From Streptomyces antioxidans (GTDB lineage Bacteria; Actinomycetota; Actinomycetes; Streptomycetales; Streptomycetaceae): DNA of 64,000 bases. Both the position numbers and the translations under genes were made by a program. Each line of letters opens with the position of its first letter. The stretch's first letter is position 1. A model generated the notes under the pieces. The model was not told the DNA's origin, did not search any database, and saw only the letters and a list, made by a program, of their open reading frames with translations. The DNA is taken from assembly GCF_000968685.2 (NCBI RefSeq), contig NZ_LAKD02000072.1:81791-145790 (forward strand), given 5' to 3'. Of this stretch, positions 1 through 7,474 are shown one piece after another.

Positions 1-1
1 G

Positions 2-337
2 TCGATGAAGGTCAAGGACGACTACGAGCGGGCCAGTGTGCCGATGCTGCCGGTGATCGCGGGCAACAGGGCCGTCGCGCGCCAGATCGTCCTCTACAGC
101 TGGGCCATGGTCGGCGTCTCGCTGCTGCTGTGGCCGCTGGGGTACACCGGCTGGTTCTACCCGGCCGTCGCGGCTGTGCTGGGCGGGTTCTGGCTCAAGG
201 AGGCGCACGGCCTCCAGGCGCGCGCCAGGGCCGGGATCACGGGCGCGAAGCTCAAGGAGATGCGGCTGTTCCACTGGTCGATCACCTATGTGTCGCTGCT
301 GTTCGTCGCCGTGGCCGTGGACCCTTTCCTGCGGTGA
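2..337 (+). CDS. ctaB: Protoheme IX farnesyltransferase (heme O synthase), C-terminal part
   Basis: The 5' end lies outside the window; about 111 residues are visible. Heme O synthase is a polytopic UbiA-family membrane enzyme that transfers farnesyl to heme b for cytochrome oxidase. The visible part has three hydrophobic segments and ends with the family-typical tail in which a Lys-Leu-Phe-His-like motif (here KEMRLFHWSI) precedes the last membrane helix. The start VKDDYERASVPMLPV matches the conserved loop before the penultimate helices. The identity is supported by ctaA, the next enzyme in heme A synthesis, 1.8 kb downstream. Confidence 0.9.
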   Translation, partial: SMKVKDDYERASVPMLPVIAGNRAVARQIVLYSWAMVGVSLLLWPLGYTGWFYPAVAAVLGGFWLKEAHGLQARARAGITGAKLKEMRLFHWSITYVSLLFVAVAVDPFLR

Positions 338-348
338 TTACCGACGGG

Positions 349-361
349 TAGCATCGGCTGT
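349..361 (+). promoter_or_regulatory. Leaderless-type -10 box
   Basis: TAGCAT at 349-354 fits the actinobacterial TANNNT -10 consensus and lies exactly 7 bases before the ATG at 362. No Shine-Dalgarno sequence is present. This predicts an mRNA starting at the A of the start codon (inference). Confidence 0.5.
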
Positions 362-805
362 ATGGCAGACACCACCCAGCCGGAGACGCCCGAGGGCGGC
401 GAGCCGTCCGCCCAGCCCGCCGCGCCGGAAGCACCGGCCGAGCCGCCCGGGCCCGCCAACCCGTCCAAGCCCGCCAAGCCCTCCAAGGACGAGAAGCGGG
501 CCGCACGGCTCGCCCGCCAGATCACGGCCTTCGCCGGGAGCCACGGCGGCGCCGAAGGGCAGATCGCCCACATCGGGCGCGGCGCCGTCCGGATCGCCCT
601 CGTCGGCGCCGACGGCGAATGGGGCGTCCTCGTGGCCCCCTCCCAGGACGGCGCGCGGCGCGCCGCCGAGATCGCCGGACTGACCGTCAGGGACGACTTC
701 GACGGCGAACTCGCCGCCAAGGTCCGCACCGGCCCGTACGAGTGGGCGCGGATGGCGGGCATCCAGCTCGGCGGACCCGGCAATCCTCCGGCGGCCGCCT
801 CGTAG
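362..805 (+). CDS. Conserved hypothetical protein, small and soluble
   Basis: A 147-residue protein. The first ~50 residues are Pro/Ala/Glu-rich and probably disordered. A Lys/Arg-rich stretch follows (KPSKDEKRAARLARQ), then a compact domain from about residue 55 to 140 that contains IAHIGRGAVRIALVG and an EWARMAG segment. There is no signal peptide or membrane helix. I do not recognise a functional family; proteins of this kind occur in Streptomyces beside ctaB. The stop codon sits inside a tandem repeat that continues into the downstream spacer. The start is chosen for the -10 box placed for leaderless translation. Confidence 0.75.
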   Translation: MADTTQPETPEGGEPSAQPAAPEAPAEPPGPANPSKPAKPSKDEKRAARLARQITAFAGSHGGAEGQIAHIGRGAVRIALVGADGEWGVLVAPSQDGARRAAEIAGLTVRDDFDGELAAKVRTGPYEWARMAGIQLGGPGNPPAAAS

Positions 806-907
806 AACGCCCAGGCGGCCGCGTCGTACGCCTCGTAGAACGCCCCGGCAGCCACCTCGTAGGCGCCCCGTAGAACGCCTGGGCAGCCGCCTCGCGGAAC
901 GCCTGAG
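798..907 (+). repeat. Degenerate tandem repeat spanning a stop codon
   Basis: Units beginning CCTCGTAG or close variants start at about 798, 831, 855, 866 and 890. Most continue as AACGCC(C/T)NGGC(A/G)GCC. The first unit contains the TAG stop of the preceding gene (803-805); the later units are non-coding. It looks like slippage duplication of the 3' end of that gene. Confidence 0.7.
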
Positions 908-994
908 AACGGGTCCGGCGACACCTCGTGCCCCTTCCGTCCGTTAAGCCCTTCGATGCCGGAGGGCTTCAGCGGAGGGAAGGGGCGGGCGGCG

Positions 995-2137
995 ATGCAC
1001 GAGGCGACGGAATCCCCGGACACCGTGGTCCCGCCGACCGGCCCGGTCCCGCGCGACGGGCCGGGCCCGTCGGCGGTTGCGATCACCCTGCCACCGCTGG
1101 TCGACCAGCACAGCCACGGCACGGTGGACGGCGAGCTCGGAGTCGGCTCGTTCGAAACCCATCTGGCGGCCGCCGCCGGATCGGGCGCGGCCCCGGCGGG
1201 CACCACCTTCTTCGACAGCTGGACCGGTCTCGCGGTGCGCCGCTGGTGCCCACCGCTGCTGGGCATGGAGCCCCACTGCGCACCCGTCAGCTATCTCGCC
1301 CGCCGCCGTGAGCTGGGCGCCTACCGCGCCGCGCGGCTGCTGCTGCGCGGCGCGGGCATCGGCACCTTCCTGCTGGAGTCCGGCGCCAGGGACGGCCTCA
1401 GCACCCCGGACGAACTGGCCGCGACGGCCGGTGGCACGGTCCTCGAGGTGGTCCGCCTGGAGCCGCTGGCCGAGCAGGTCGCCGACACCTCAGGCACGGT
1501 CGACGCCTTCATCGGCAACACCGCCGAGGCGCTGTACGCGGCGGCCCAGCACGCGACCGCCTTCGCCATGGGGATCGCCTTCTGCGACGAGATCCCGCCC
1601 GACCCGCGCGAGGTGCGGCGCGCCGCCGCCCGCTGGCTCGCGCTCTCCGTACGCCCGGCCCGCGACCGCGCCCCCGACCCCGCGCTCGCCCAGCATCTGC
1701 TGTGGAGCGCCGTGGCGACCGGCCTTCCGGTGCAGCTGCACTGTGCCGATCCGCAGTCGCTCATCGGCTTCCTGCGCGCCACGGCGGGCTTCGGCACCGA
1801 TCTGGTGCTGCTGCCGGACCGGCCGCACCACCGGCGGGCGGCCCAGCTCGCCGCGGCCTTCCCGCACGTCTACGCGGACGCCGGGCCGCGGCCCGGGGAG
1901 ACCCTGGGCGAGGCCCCGTTCGGCAAGCTGCTGTTCTCGACGGGCGCGCGGGCGCTGCCCGAGCTGTATGTGACCGCCTCCCGGCTGTTCGGTCAGGCCA
2001 TGGCCCGGCTGGCGGAGGAGTGGGTCGGCGAGGGGATCTGCACCCGGGCCGAGGCCCAGCGGATCGGCGGGCTGATCGCGGCCGGCACCGCGCGCCGGGT
2101 CTACCGGCTGGACGCGGCGGGCTCGGGCTCCGGCTGA
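995..2137 (+). CDS. Amidohydrolase-superfamily protein
   Basis: About 380 residues. An HxH-type metal motif lies near the N terminus (LVDQHSHG), and a second His-containing strand motif (VQLHCADP) lies about two thirds along. A late segment (KLLFSTGARALPELY) resembles the end of Amidohydro_2/FluG-N-like TIM barrels. Substrate unknown. The start at 995 is preferred because GGAGGGAAGG lies about a dozen bases upstream; an in-frame ATG at 956 has no ribosome site. The 3' end overlaps the 3' end of ctaA on the other strand by 37 bases, so the two genes converge and share coding DNA. Confidence 0.7.
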   Translation: MHEATESPDTVVPPTGPVPRDGPGPSAVAITLPPLVDQHSHGTVDGELGVGSFETHLAAAAGSGAAPAGTTFFDSWTGLAVRRWCPPLLGMEPHCAPVSYLARRRELGAYRAARLLLRGAGIGTFLLESGARDGLSTPDELAATAGGTVLEVVRLEPLAEQVADTSGTVDAFIGNTAEALYAAAQHATAFAMGIAFCDEIPPDPREVRRAAARWLALSVRPARDRAPDPALAQHLLWSAVATGLPVQLHCADPQSLIGFLRATAGFGTDLVLLPDRPHHRRAAQLAAAFPHVYADAGPRPGETLGEAPFGKLLFSTGARALPELYVTASRLFGQAMARLAEEWVGEGICTRAEAQRIGGLIAAGTARRVYRLDAAGSGSG

Positions 2138-3099
2138 GCCGTCCCGTGGCCGCCGGAGGGAGCGGGCACGGCCGCCGGAAGCGCGGCGCGCTCCCGCTGG
2201 GCGAGCAGCACCCGCAGCACCGCGATCCACACCAGGCAGGAGCCGAGCATATGAACGCCGACGATGGCCTCCGGGAGGTGGGTGAAGTACTGCACGTACC
2301 CGATCACACCCTGCGCGAGCAGCACGACAAGGAGCTCGAGGACGGTACGGCGCTGGGCGGCGGGGGCCCGCACGGCCCGCAGCGTGAACCACAGGGCGAC
2401 GGTGAGGCCCAGCACGACGTAGACGAAGTCCACGTGCAGCTGGGTGATCTCCTGCCAGTTCAGCGGGATGCGGTGCACCTCACGGGCGTCACCGGCGTGC
2501 GGCCCCGCGCCGGTGACCACCGTGCCGATGACGATGAGCGCACCGGTCGCGGCGATCAGCAGCCAGGTCAGCTGGCGCACCGGCACGGCCACGAGCTCCC
2601 GTGGCCCGGCGTCGCCCTCGCGCGCCCGCCACCAGGTGAGCACGGCGACCGTGAGCAGCGCGGAGGACAGCAGGAAGTGCGAGCTGACGATGTACGGGTT
2701 GAGGCCGGTGAGCACCGTGATGCCACCGACCACGGCGTTGCCCATGACGATCCAGAACTGGGCCCAGCCGAGCCGGGTGAGGGGGCGGCGCACCGGCGTC
2801 CGGGCACGGGCGGCGATGATCACCAGGCCGACGACGGCACACAGGACGTACGTCAGCGTGCGGTTGCCGAACTCGATGGCGCCGTGGATGCCCATGTCGG
2901 AGGTCGGGGTGAGGCTCCCGGAGGTGCACTTGGGCCAGGTGTCACAGCCCAGGCCGGACTGGGTGAGCCGGACCGCGCCCCCGGTCACCACGATGACCAC
3001 GGCCATCACCACGGTGGCCAGCGCGGCCCGCTCCACGAAGCGCGCGGAGGGCTGCCAGCGCCGGGCGATCAGCTCGAACGGATTCAGCGAATTCGGCAC
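2101..3099 (-). CDS. ctaA: Heme A synthase (COX15/CtaA family)
   Basis: 332 residues with about eight hydrophobic helices. It oxidises the C8 methyl of heme O to the formyl of heme A in the cytoplasmic membrane. The family-typical opening is visible: a basic N terminus, first helix, then VTGGAVRLTQSGLGC. The extracytoplasmic cysteine pair lies in the first loop (LGCDTWPKC). Conserved His residues occur in GIHGAIEFGNR, VSSHFLLS, QLHVDFVY and VGVHMLGS. The start is a GTG 6 bases after a TACGAT box, suggesting a leaderless transcript. The C terminus is Pro/Glu/Ala-rich and overlaps the convergent amidohydrolase. Confidence 0.93.
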   Translation of the reverse strand: MPNSLNPFELIARRWQPSARFVERAALATVVMAVVIVVTGGAVRLTQSGLGCDTWPKCTSGSLTPTSDMGIHGAIEFGNRTLTYVLCAVVGLVIIAARARTPVRRPLTRLGWAQFWIVMGNAVVGGITVLTGLNPYIVSSHFLLSSALLTVAVLTWWRAREGDAGPRELVAVPVRQLTWLLIAATGALIVIGTVVTGAGPHAGDAREVHRIPLNWQEITQLHVDFVYVVLGLTVALWFTLRAVRAPAAQRRTVLELLVVLLAQGVIGYVQYFTHLPEAIVGVHMLGSCLVWIAVLRVLLAQRERAALPAAVPAPSGGHGTAQPEPEPAASSR

Positions 3100-3105
3100 C
3101 CGCCC

Positions 3106-3111
3106 ATCGTA
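3106..3111 (-). promoter_or_regulatory. -10 box of ctaA, leaderless type
   Basis: On the minus strand TACGAT is followed by six bases and then the GTG start of ctaA. No Shine-Dalgarno sequence is visible. Confidence 0.45.
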
Positions 3112-3226
3112 GGCCGCCGCTTGTGCAGCTTTTCACGAGGGGCTGTGCGCCGGTGAACACCAGGGGTTGTGCTCCGGTGAAGCCGCAGGTCGCGGAGGGG
3201 CGGGCGGCTCTGGACAGTGGCGCGGA

Positions 3227-4000
3227 CTACTCCCAGCGGAAGAAGCGGGCCGCCGCGCCCAGCCCCAGCACCGCCCAGACCGCCAGGATCCCCAGATCCC
3301 GCCACGGCACCCCGGCCCCGTCCTGGAGGACGTCCCGCAGCCCGCCCGAGAGCGCCGAGATCGGCAGCAGCTCCAGTGCGCTCCTTACGGCGCCCGGGAA
3401 CTTGTCCAGCGACACGATGACGCCACCGGCCACGAGCAGCAGCAGGAAGACCAGATTGGCGGCGGCCAGGGTCGCCTCGGCCTTCAGGGTGCCCGCCATC
3501 AGCAGCCCGAGGCCGGAGAACGCCGCCGTGCCGAGGATCAGCAGCAGCGCCACGGAGAGCGGGTCGCCGTGCGGCGACCAGCCGAGCGCCAGCGCGATCG
3601 CGGTCAGCAGCACGATCTGCATCGCCTCGGTGACCAGCACCGCGCAGGTCTTGGCGGCCATCAGCCCCCACCGCGGCAGCGGTGAGACCGCGAGCCGCTT
3701 GAGCACGCCGTAGCGCCGCTCGAAGCCGGTGGCGATGGCCTGCCCGGTGAACGCCGTGGACAGTACGGCGAGCGCCAGCACACCGGGCGCCAGGAAGTCC
3801 ACGGTGCTGCCGTCCGAGCCGGTGTCGACGATGTCGACGGTGCTGAAGAGCACCAGCACCAGGGACGGGATGACGACGGTCAGCAGCAGCTGCTCGCCGT
3901 TGCGCAGCAGCATCCGGGTCTCCAGCGCCGCCTGCGCCCGGATCATCCGCGGCAGCGGGGCCGCCCCCGGCCTGGGGAGGAAAGTGCCCGTGGCGGTCAC
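3227..4000 (-). CDS. ABC-2 type transporter permease
   Basis: 257 residues. A short cytoplasmic N terminus is followed by about six hydrophobic helices. The helix near residue 35 (EQLLLTVVIPSLVLVLF) and the QAIATGFERRYGVLKRLAVSPLPRW segment are typical of DrrB/NodJ-like ABC-2 exporters. Its start overlaps the stop of the ATPase gene by four bases (ATGA), so the two are translationally coupled. The neighbourhood ctaA - permease - ATPase - sufR is the same as in mycobacteria. The substrate is unknown, although heme or redox-related cargo has been suggested by context. Confidence 0.85.
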   Translation of the reverse strand: MTATGTFLPRPGAAPLPRMIRAQAALETRMLLRNGEQLLLTVVIPSLVLVLFSTVDIVDTGSDGSTVDFLAPGVLALAVLSTAFTGQAIATGFERRYGVLKRLAVSPLPRWGLMAAKTCAVLVTEAMQIVLLTAIALALGWSPHGDPLSVALLLILGTAAFSGLGLLMAGTLKAEATLAAANLVFLLLLVAGGVIVSLDKFPGAVRSALELLPISALSGGLRDVLQDGAGVPWRDLGILAVWAVLGLGAAARFFRWE

Positions 4001-4923
4001 GCTCGCAGCTCCTTACCGGTGAGCTCCAGGAAGACGTCCTCGAGGGTGTGCCGCTCGACCGAGATCCGGTCGGGCATCACCCCGTTCTGTGCGCACCAGG
4101 AGGTCACGGTGGCCAGCATCTGGGGGTTGACCTTGCCGGTGACGCGGTACGAGCCGGGCGTGAGCTCGGCGGCCGTGGAGTCGGCGGGCAGCGCCTTGAG
4201 CAGCGAGGCCAGGTCGAGCGCGGGGCGGCCGATGAAGCGCAGGGTGTTCTCGGCGCCGCCCCGGCACAGCTGCTCCGGGGTGCCCCGGGCGATCACCCTG
4301 CCACCGTCGATGATCGCCACATCGTCGGCGAGCTGCTCGGCCTCGTCCATGTAGTGGGTCGTCAGCATCACGGTGACCCCGTCGTTGCGCAGCTCGCGGA
4401 TGAGGTCCCAGGTGGCGCGGCGGGCCTGCGGATCGAGCCCGGCGGTGGGCTCGTCGAGGAAGACCAGTTCGGGGCGGCCGACGACGGCCATGGCGAGCGC
4501 GAGCCGCTGCTGCTGGCCTCCGGAGAGCCGCCGGTAGGTGGTCCGGCCGCAGGAGCCGAGGCCGAGCCGCTCGATCAGCAGGTCCACGTCCACCGGATGC
4601 GCGTGCAGGGAGGCGGTGTGGCGCAGCATCTCTTCTGCGCGCGCGCCGGAATAAACGCCTCCGGACTGCAGCATCACCCCGACCCGGGGGCGCAGCGCCG
4701 GGGCGTCCCCCACCGGGTCGAGCCCGAATATCCGGACCGTCCCCGCGTCGGGGCGGCGGTACCCCTCGCAGGTCTCGACGGTGGTGGTCTTACCGGCTCC
4801 ATTGGGGCCCAGAACGGCGGTCACGGTGCCCCGGCCGACGGACAGATCGAGCCCGTCGACCGCGGTCTTCGGGCCGTACCGCTTGACCAGGCCGACGATG
4901 TCGACCGCGGGCTCATCTCGCAT
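3997..4923 (-). CDS. ABC transporter ATP-binding protein (DrrA-like exporter)
   Basis: 308 residues. Walker A is GPNGAGKTT near residue 39-47, the signature is LSGGQQQRLALAMA, Walker B is LVFLDEPTAGLD, and the H-loop is TTHYMDEAE. A C-terminal extension of about 90 residues (LRFIGRPALDL onward) is typical of the drug-exporter subfamily. It pairs with the ABC-2 permease downstream. On the minus strand TAGACT lies 7 bases before the ATG, so translation is probably leaderless. The gene is divergent from sufR. Confidence 0.88.
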   Translation of the reverse strand: MRDEPAVDIVGLVKRYGPKTAVDGLDLSVGRGTVTAVLGPNGAGKTTTVETCEGYRRPDAGTVRIFGLDPVGDAPALRPRVGVMLQSGGVYSGARAEEMLRHTASLHAHPVDVDLLIERLGLGSCGRTTYRRLSGGQQQRLALAMAVVGRPELVFLDEPTAGLDPQARRATWDLIRELRNDGVTVMLTTHYMDEAEQLADDVAIIDGGRVIARGTPEQLCRGGAENTLRFIGRPALDLASLLKALPADSTAAELTPGSYRVTGKVNPQMLATVTSWCAQNGVMPDRISVERHTLEDVFLELTGKELRA

Positions 4924-4930
4924 GCCCGGC

Positions 4931-4936
4931 AGTCTA
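4931..4936 (-). promoter_or_regulatory. -10 box of the ABC operon, leaderless type
   Basis: TAGACT on the minus strand is separated by 7 bases from the ATG ending at 4923; no ribosome site is present. Confidence 0.5.
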
Positions 4937-5073
4937 CGAATCGCCGGGCCGTCCGTGGGCGGCAGGGCCGAAAGCCGTGGCCGGTGGTCCCGGTGCGCGC
5001 GACCTTCACCAACCGGTGCCGCGGACGCCCGCCGACCGGGCCCGGACGCGTTGCCGCAGGTGAGCCCCGGTCT

Positions 5074-5092
5074 CGGAGTTAGGCAGACCTAA
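5074..5092. promoter_or_regulatory. Iron-box-like palindrome upstream of sufR
   Basis: TTAGG-CAGA-CCTAA (5079-5092) is a perfect inverted repeat. Placed in the 19-base Streptomyces DmdR/IdeR iron-box consensus as I recall it, 13 of 19 positions agree, with the right half complete. It lies about 70 bases before the sufR start and 156 bases before the divergent ABC operon, so either could be the target. Confidence 0.5.
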
Positions 5093-5150
5093 GTGACGTA
5101 CCACACCGGACCCGGTGATCTCTCCGCTTGTGGATCGCCGGAGAATTACG

Positions 5151-5164
5151 CAACAATGGCGTTG
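5151..5164. promoter_or_regulatory. SufR operator CAAC-N6-GTTG overlapping the sufR start
   Basis: CAAC (5151-5154), six bases, then GTTG (5161-5164). This is the 14-base palindrome I recall as the SufR site in S. avermitilis. Its last G is the first base of the GTG start codon, so bound SufR would cover the -10/+1 region of its own promoter. Confidence 0.7.
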
Positions 5165-5964
5165 TGAAATACGCGAGCGAGGCTCCGAAGGAACGCGCGG
5201 CCGAGGCGGCCGCGCGGTCCGGCGCGCCCGCGTCCGCGCCGGAAGAGCAGCACGGCACCCGCAACCGGGTGGCGCGCTCCATCCTCGACCACGGTCCCTC
5301 CACCGCGGCGGAGCTCGCCCAGCGGCTGGAGCTGACCCAGGCGGCCGTCCGCCGCCATCTGGACACCCTCGTCGCCGACGGCGTCGTAGAGCCCCGGGAG
5401 AAGAGGGTGTACGGGGCGCGCGGGCGCGGCCGTCCGGCCAAGGTCTTCGCGCTCACCGACTGCGGTCGCGACGCCTTCGACCAGGCCTACGACAAGCTCG
5501 CCGTCGACGCCCTCCGCTGGATCGAGCAGAGCGCCGGGGGCGGCGAGGCGGGGCGTGCCGCGGTCGCGGCGTTCGCCCGCGCCAGGCTCGCCGCCCAGGC
5601 GGAGGGGTACCGCGGCGCCGTCGAGGCCGCCCCGCCCGGCGCCCGCACCGAAGCGCTCGCCGGAGCACTCTCCGCGGACGGGTACGCTGCTACGGCGCGC
5701 AGCGCACCGGTCGGCGAACAGCTCTGCCAGCACCACTGCCCGGTCGCCCACGCAGCCGAGCGATATCCGCAGCTGTGTGAGGCGGAGACCGAGGTCTTCT
5801 CCCAGCTGCTCGGGACCCATGTGCAGCGTCTGGCCACCATCGCCCACGGCGACGGGGTGTGCACGACGTTCGTTCCGAAGACCGGCAAGGTCGAGAAGAC
5901 CGACACCAGCACCACCAAGACCACCACCGCATCTGCCAGCACGGCCGGGAGGAACCCCGAATGA
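5164..5964 (+). CDS. sufR: SufR, Fe-S cluster-sensing repressor of the suf operon
   Basis: 266 residues from GTG 5164. The first ~35 residues are Ala/Glu-rich. A winged helix-turn-helix follows (residues ~36-95: STAAELAQRLELTQAAVRRHLDTL, wing GRGRPAKVF). A cluster-binding region holds C188, C192 and C205 (spacing 4 and 13), the pattern known for the [4Fe-4S] SufR of Streptomyces; a further Cys is at 233. The protein should repress sufRBDCSU when holding a cluster. GTG 5164 is preferred over the in-frame TTG at 5128 because the SufR palindrome and a weak -10 (AACAAT) abut it. The stop overlaps the sufB start (ATGA). Confidence 0.92.
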   Translation: MKYASEAPKERAAEAAARSGAPASAPEEQHGTRNRVARSILDHGPSTAAELAQRLELTQAAVRRHLDTLVADGVVEPREKRVYGARGRGRPAKVFALTDCGRDAFDQAYDKLAVDALRWIEQSAGGGEAGRAAVAAFARARLAAQAEGYRGAVEAAPPGARTEALAGALSADGYAATARSAPVGEQLCQHHCPVAHAAERYPQLCEAETEVFSQLLGTHVQRLATIAHGDGVCTTFVPKTGKVEKTDTSTTKTTTASASTAGRNPE

Positions 5965-7382
5965 CTCTCCCCACGGAGACCGCTCACCCCGAGCTCGAGG
6001 GCCTGGGCAACTACGAGTACGGCTGGGCCGACTCCGACGTGGCCGGCGCCTCCGCCAAGCGCGGCCTCTCCGAGGAGGTCGTACGCGACATCTCGGCGAA
6101 GAAGTCCGAGCCGGAGTGGATGCTCAAGCTCCGCCTCAAGGGCCTGAGGCTGTTCGGCAAGAAGCCCATGCCCACCTGGGGCTCGGACCTGTCGGGCATC
6201 GACTTCGACAACATCAAGTACTTCGTCCGCTCCACCGAGCAGCAGGCCGCCTCCTGGGAGGAGCTGCCCGAGGACATCAAGAACACCTACGACAAGCTGG
6301 GCATCCCGGAGGCCGAGAAGCAGCGCCTGGTCGCGGGTGTCGCCGCCCAGTACGAGTCCGAGGTCGTCTACCACAAGATCCGTGAGGACCTCGAGGAGCA
6401 GGGCGTCATCTTCCTCGACACCGACACCGGTCTGCGGGAGCACCCCGAGCTCTTCAAGGAGTACTTCGGCTCGGTGATCCCGGCGGGCGACAACAAGTTC
6501 GCCTCGCTGAACACGGCGGTCTGGTCCGGCGGCTCGTTCATCTACGTGCCGAAGGGCGTGCACGTGGAGATCCCGCTGCAGGCGTACTTCCGCATCAACA
6601 CCGAGAACATGGGCCAGTTCGAGCGGACCCTGATCATCGTCGACGAGGACGCCTACGTCCACTACGTCGAGGGCTGCACCGCGCCGATCTACAAGTCGGA
6701 CTCGCTGCACTCCGCGGTCGTCGAGATCGTCGTCAAGAAGGGCGCCCGCTGCCGCTACACGACCATCCAGAACTGGTCGAACAACGTCTACAACCTGGTC
6801 ACCAAGCGCGCCGTGGCCTACGAGGGCGCGACCATGGAGTGGGTCGACGGCAACATCGGCTCCAAGGTGACCATGAAGTACCCCGCCGTCTACCTGATGG
6901 GCGAGCACGCCAAGGGCGAGACCCTGTCCATCGCCTTCGCGGGCGAGGGCCAGCACCAGGACGCCGGCGCCAAGATGGTCCACATGGCCCCCCACACCTC
7001 GTCGAACATCGTCTCCAAGTCGGTGGCGCGCGGCGGTGGCCGCACCTCCTACCGCGGTCTGATCGAGATCGGCGAGGGCGCAGAGGGCTCCAAGTCCAAT
7101 GTGCTGTGCGACGCCCTGCTCGTGGACACGATCTCCCGCTCGGACACCTACCCCTATGTGGACGTCCGCGAGGACGACGTGTCCATGGGCCATGAGGCGA
7201 CCGTCTCCAAGGTCAGCGACGACCAGCTCTTCTACCTGATGAGCCGGGGTCTGTCCGAGGACGAGGCCATGGCGATGATCGTGCGCGGCTTCGTCGAGCC
7301 GATCGCGCGGGAGCTGCCCATGGAGTACGCGCTGGAGCTCAACCGGCTGATCGAGCTGCAGATGGAGGGCGCGGTCGGCTGA
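5961..7382 (+). CDS. sufB: Fe-S cluster scaffold subunit SufB
   Basis: 473 residues. SufB forms the SufBCD scaffold on which Fe-S clusters are built from SufS/SufU sulfur. Family landmarks include NTAVWSGGSFIYVPKGVHVEIPLQAYFRIN, EGCTAPIYKSDSLHSAVVEI and the C-terminal QLFYLMSRGLSEDEAMAMIVRGF helix pair shared with SufD. The length matches the family. The start at 5961 overlaps the sufR stop, giving translational coupling; upstream GGAGGAA is the ribosome site. Downstream there is a 92-base gap to sufD. Confidence 0.97.
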   Translation: MTLPTETAHPELEGLGNYEYGWADSDVAGASAKRGLSEEVVRDISAKKSEPEWMLKLRLKGLRLFGKKPMPTWGSDLSGIDFDNIKYFVRSTEQQAASWEELPEDIKNTYDKLGIPEAEKQRLVAGVAAQYESEVVYHKIREDLEEQGVIFLDTDTGLREHPELFKEYFGSVIPAGDNKFASLNTAVWSGGSFIYVPKGVHVEIPLQAYFRINTENMGQFERTLIIVDEDAYVHYVEGCTAPIYKSDSLHSAVVEIVVKKGARCRYTTIQNWSNNVYNLVTKRAVAYEGATMEWVDGNIGSKVTMKYPAVYLMGEHAKGETLSIAFAGEGQHQDAGAKMVHMAPHTSSNIVSKSVARGGGRTSYRGLIEIGEGAEGSKSNVLCDALLVDTISRSDTYPYVDVREDDVSMGHEATVSKVSDDQLFYLMSRGLSEDEAMAMIVRGFVEPIARELPMEYALELNRLIELQMEGAVG

Positions 7383-7474
7383 CGCCACCCCCCTCCCCGC
7401 CCGGCGGGGGCCGAAGCCTCCGCCCGGGCACCCCCTTCAGGCCCATCAGGCAGAAAGCGAGCAGTACGACAGCC

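Noticed and set aside
5487..7388. 633-codon open frame on the minus strand across sufB
   Set aside because: Antisense shadow of GC-rich codon usage; sufB on the plus strand has full family motifs and this frame shows only His/Leu/Val/Gly-rich filler.
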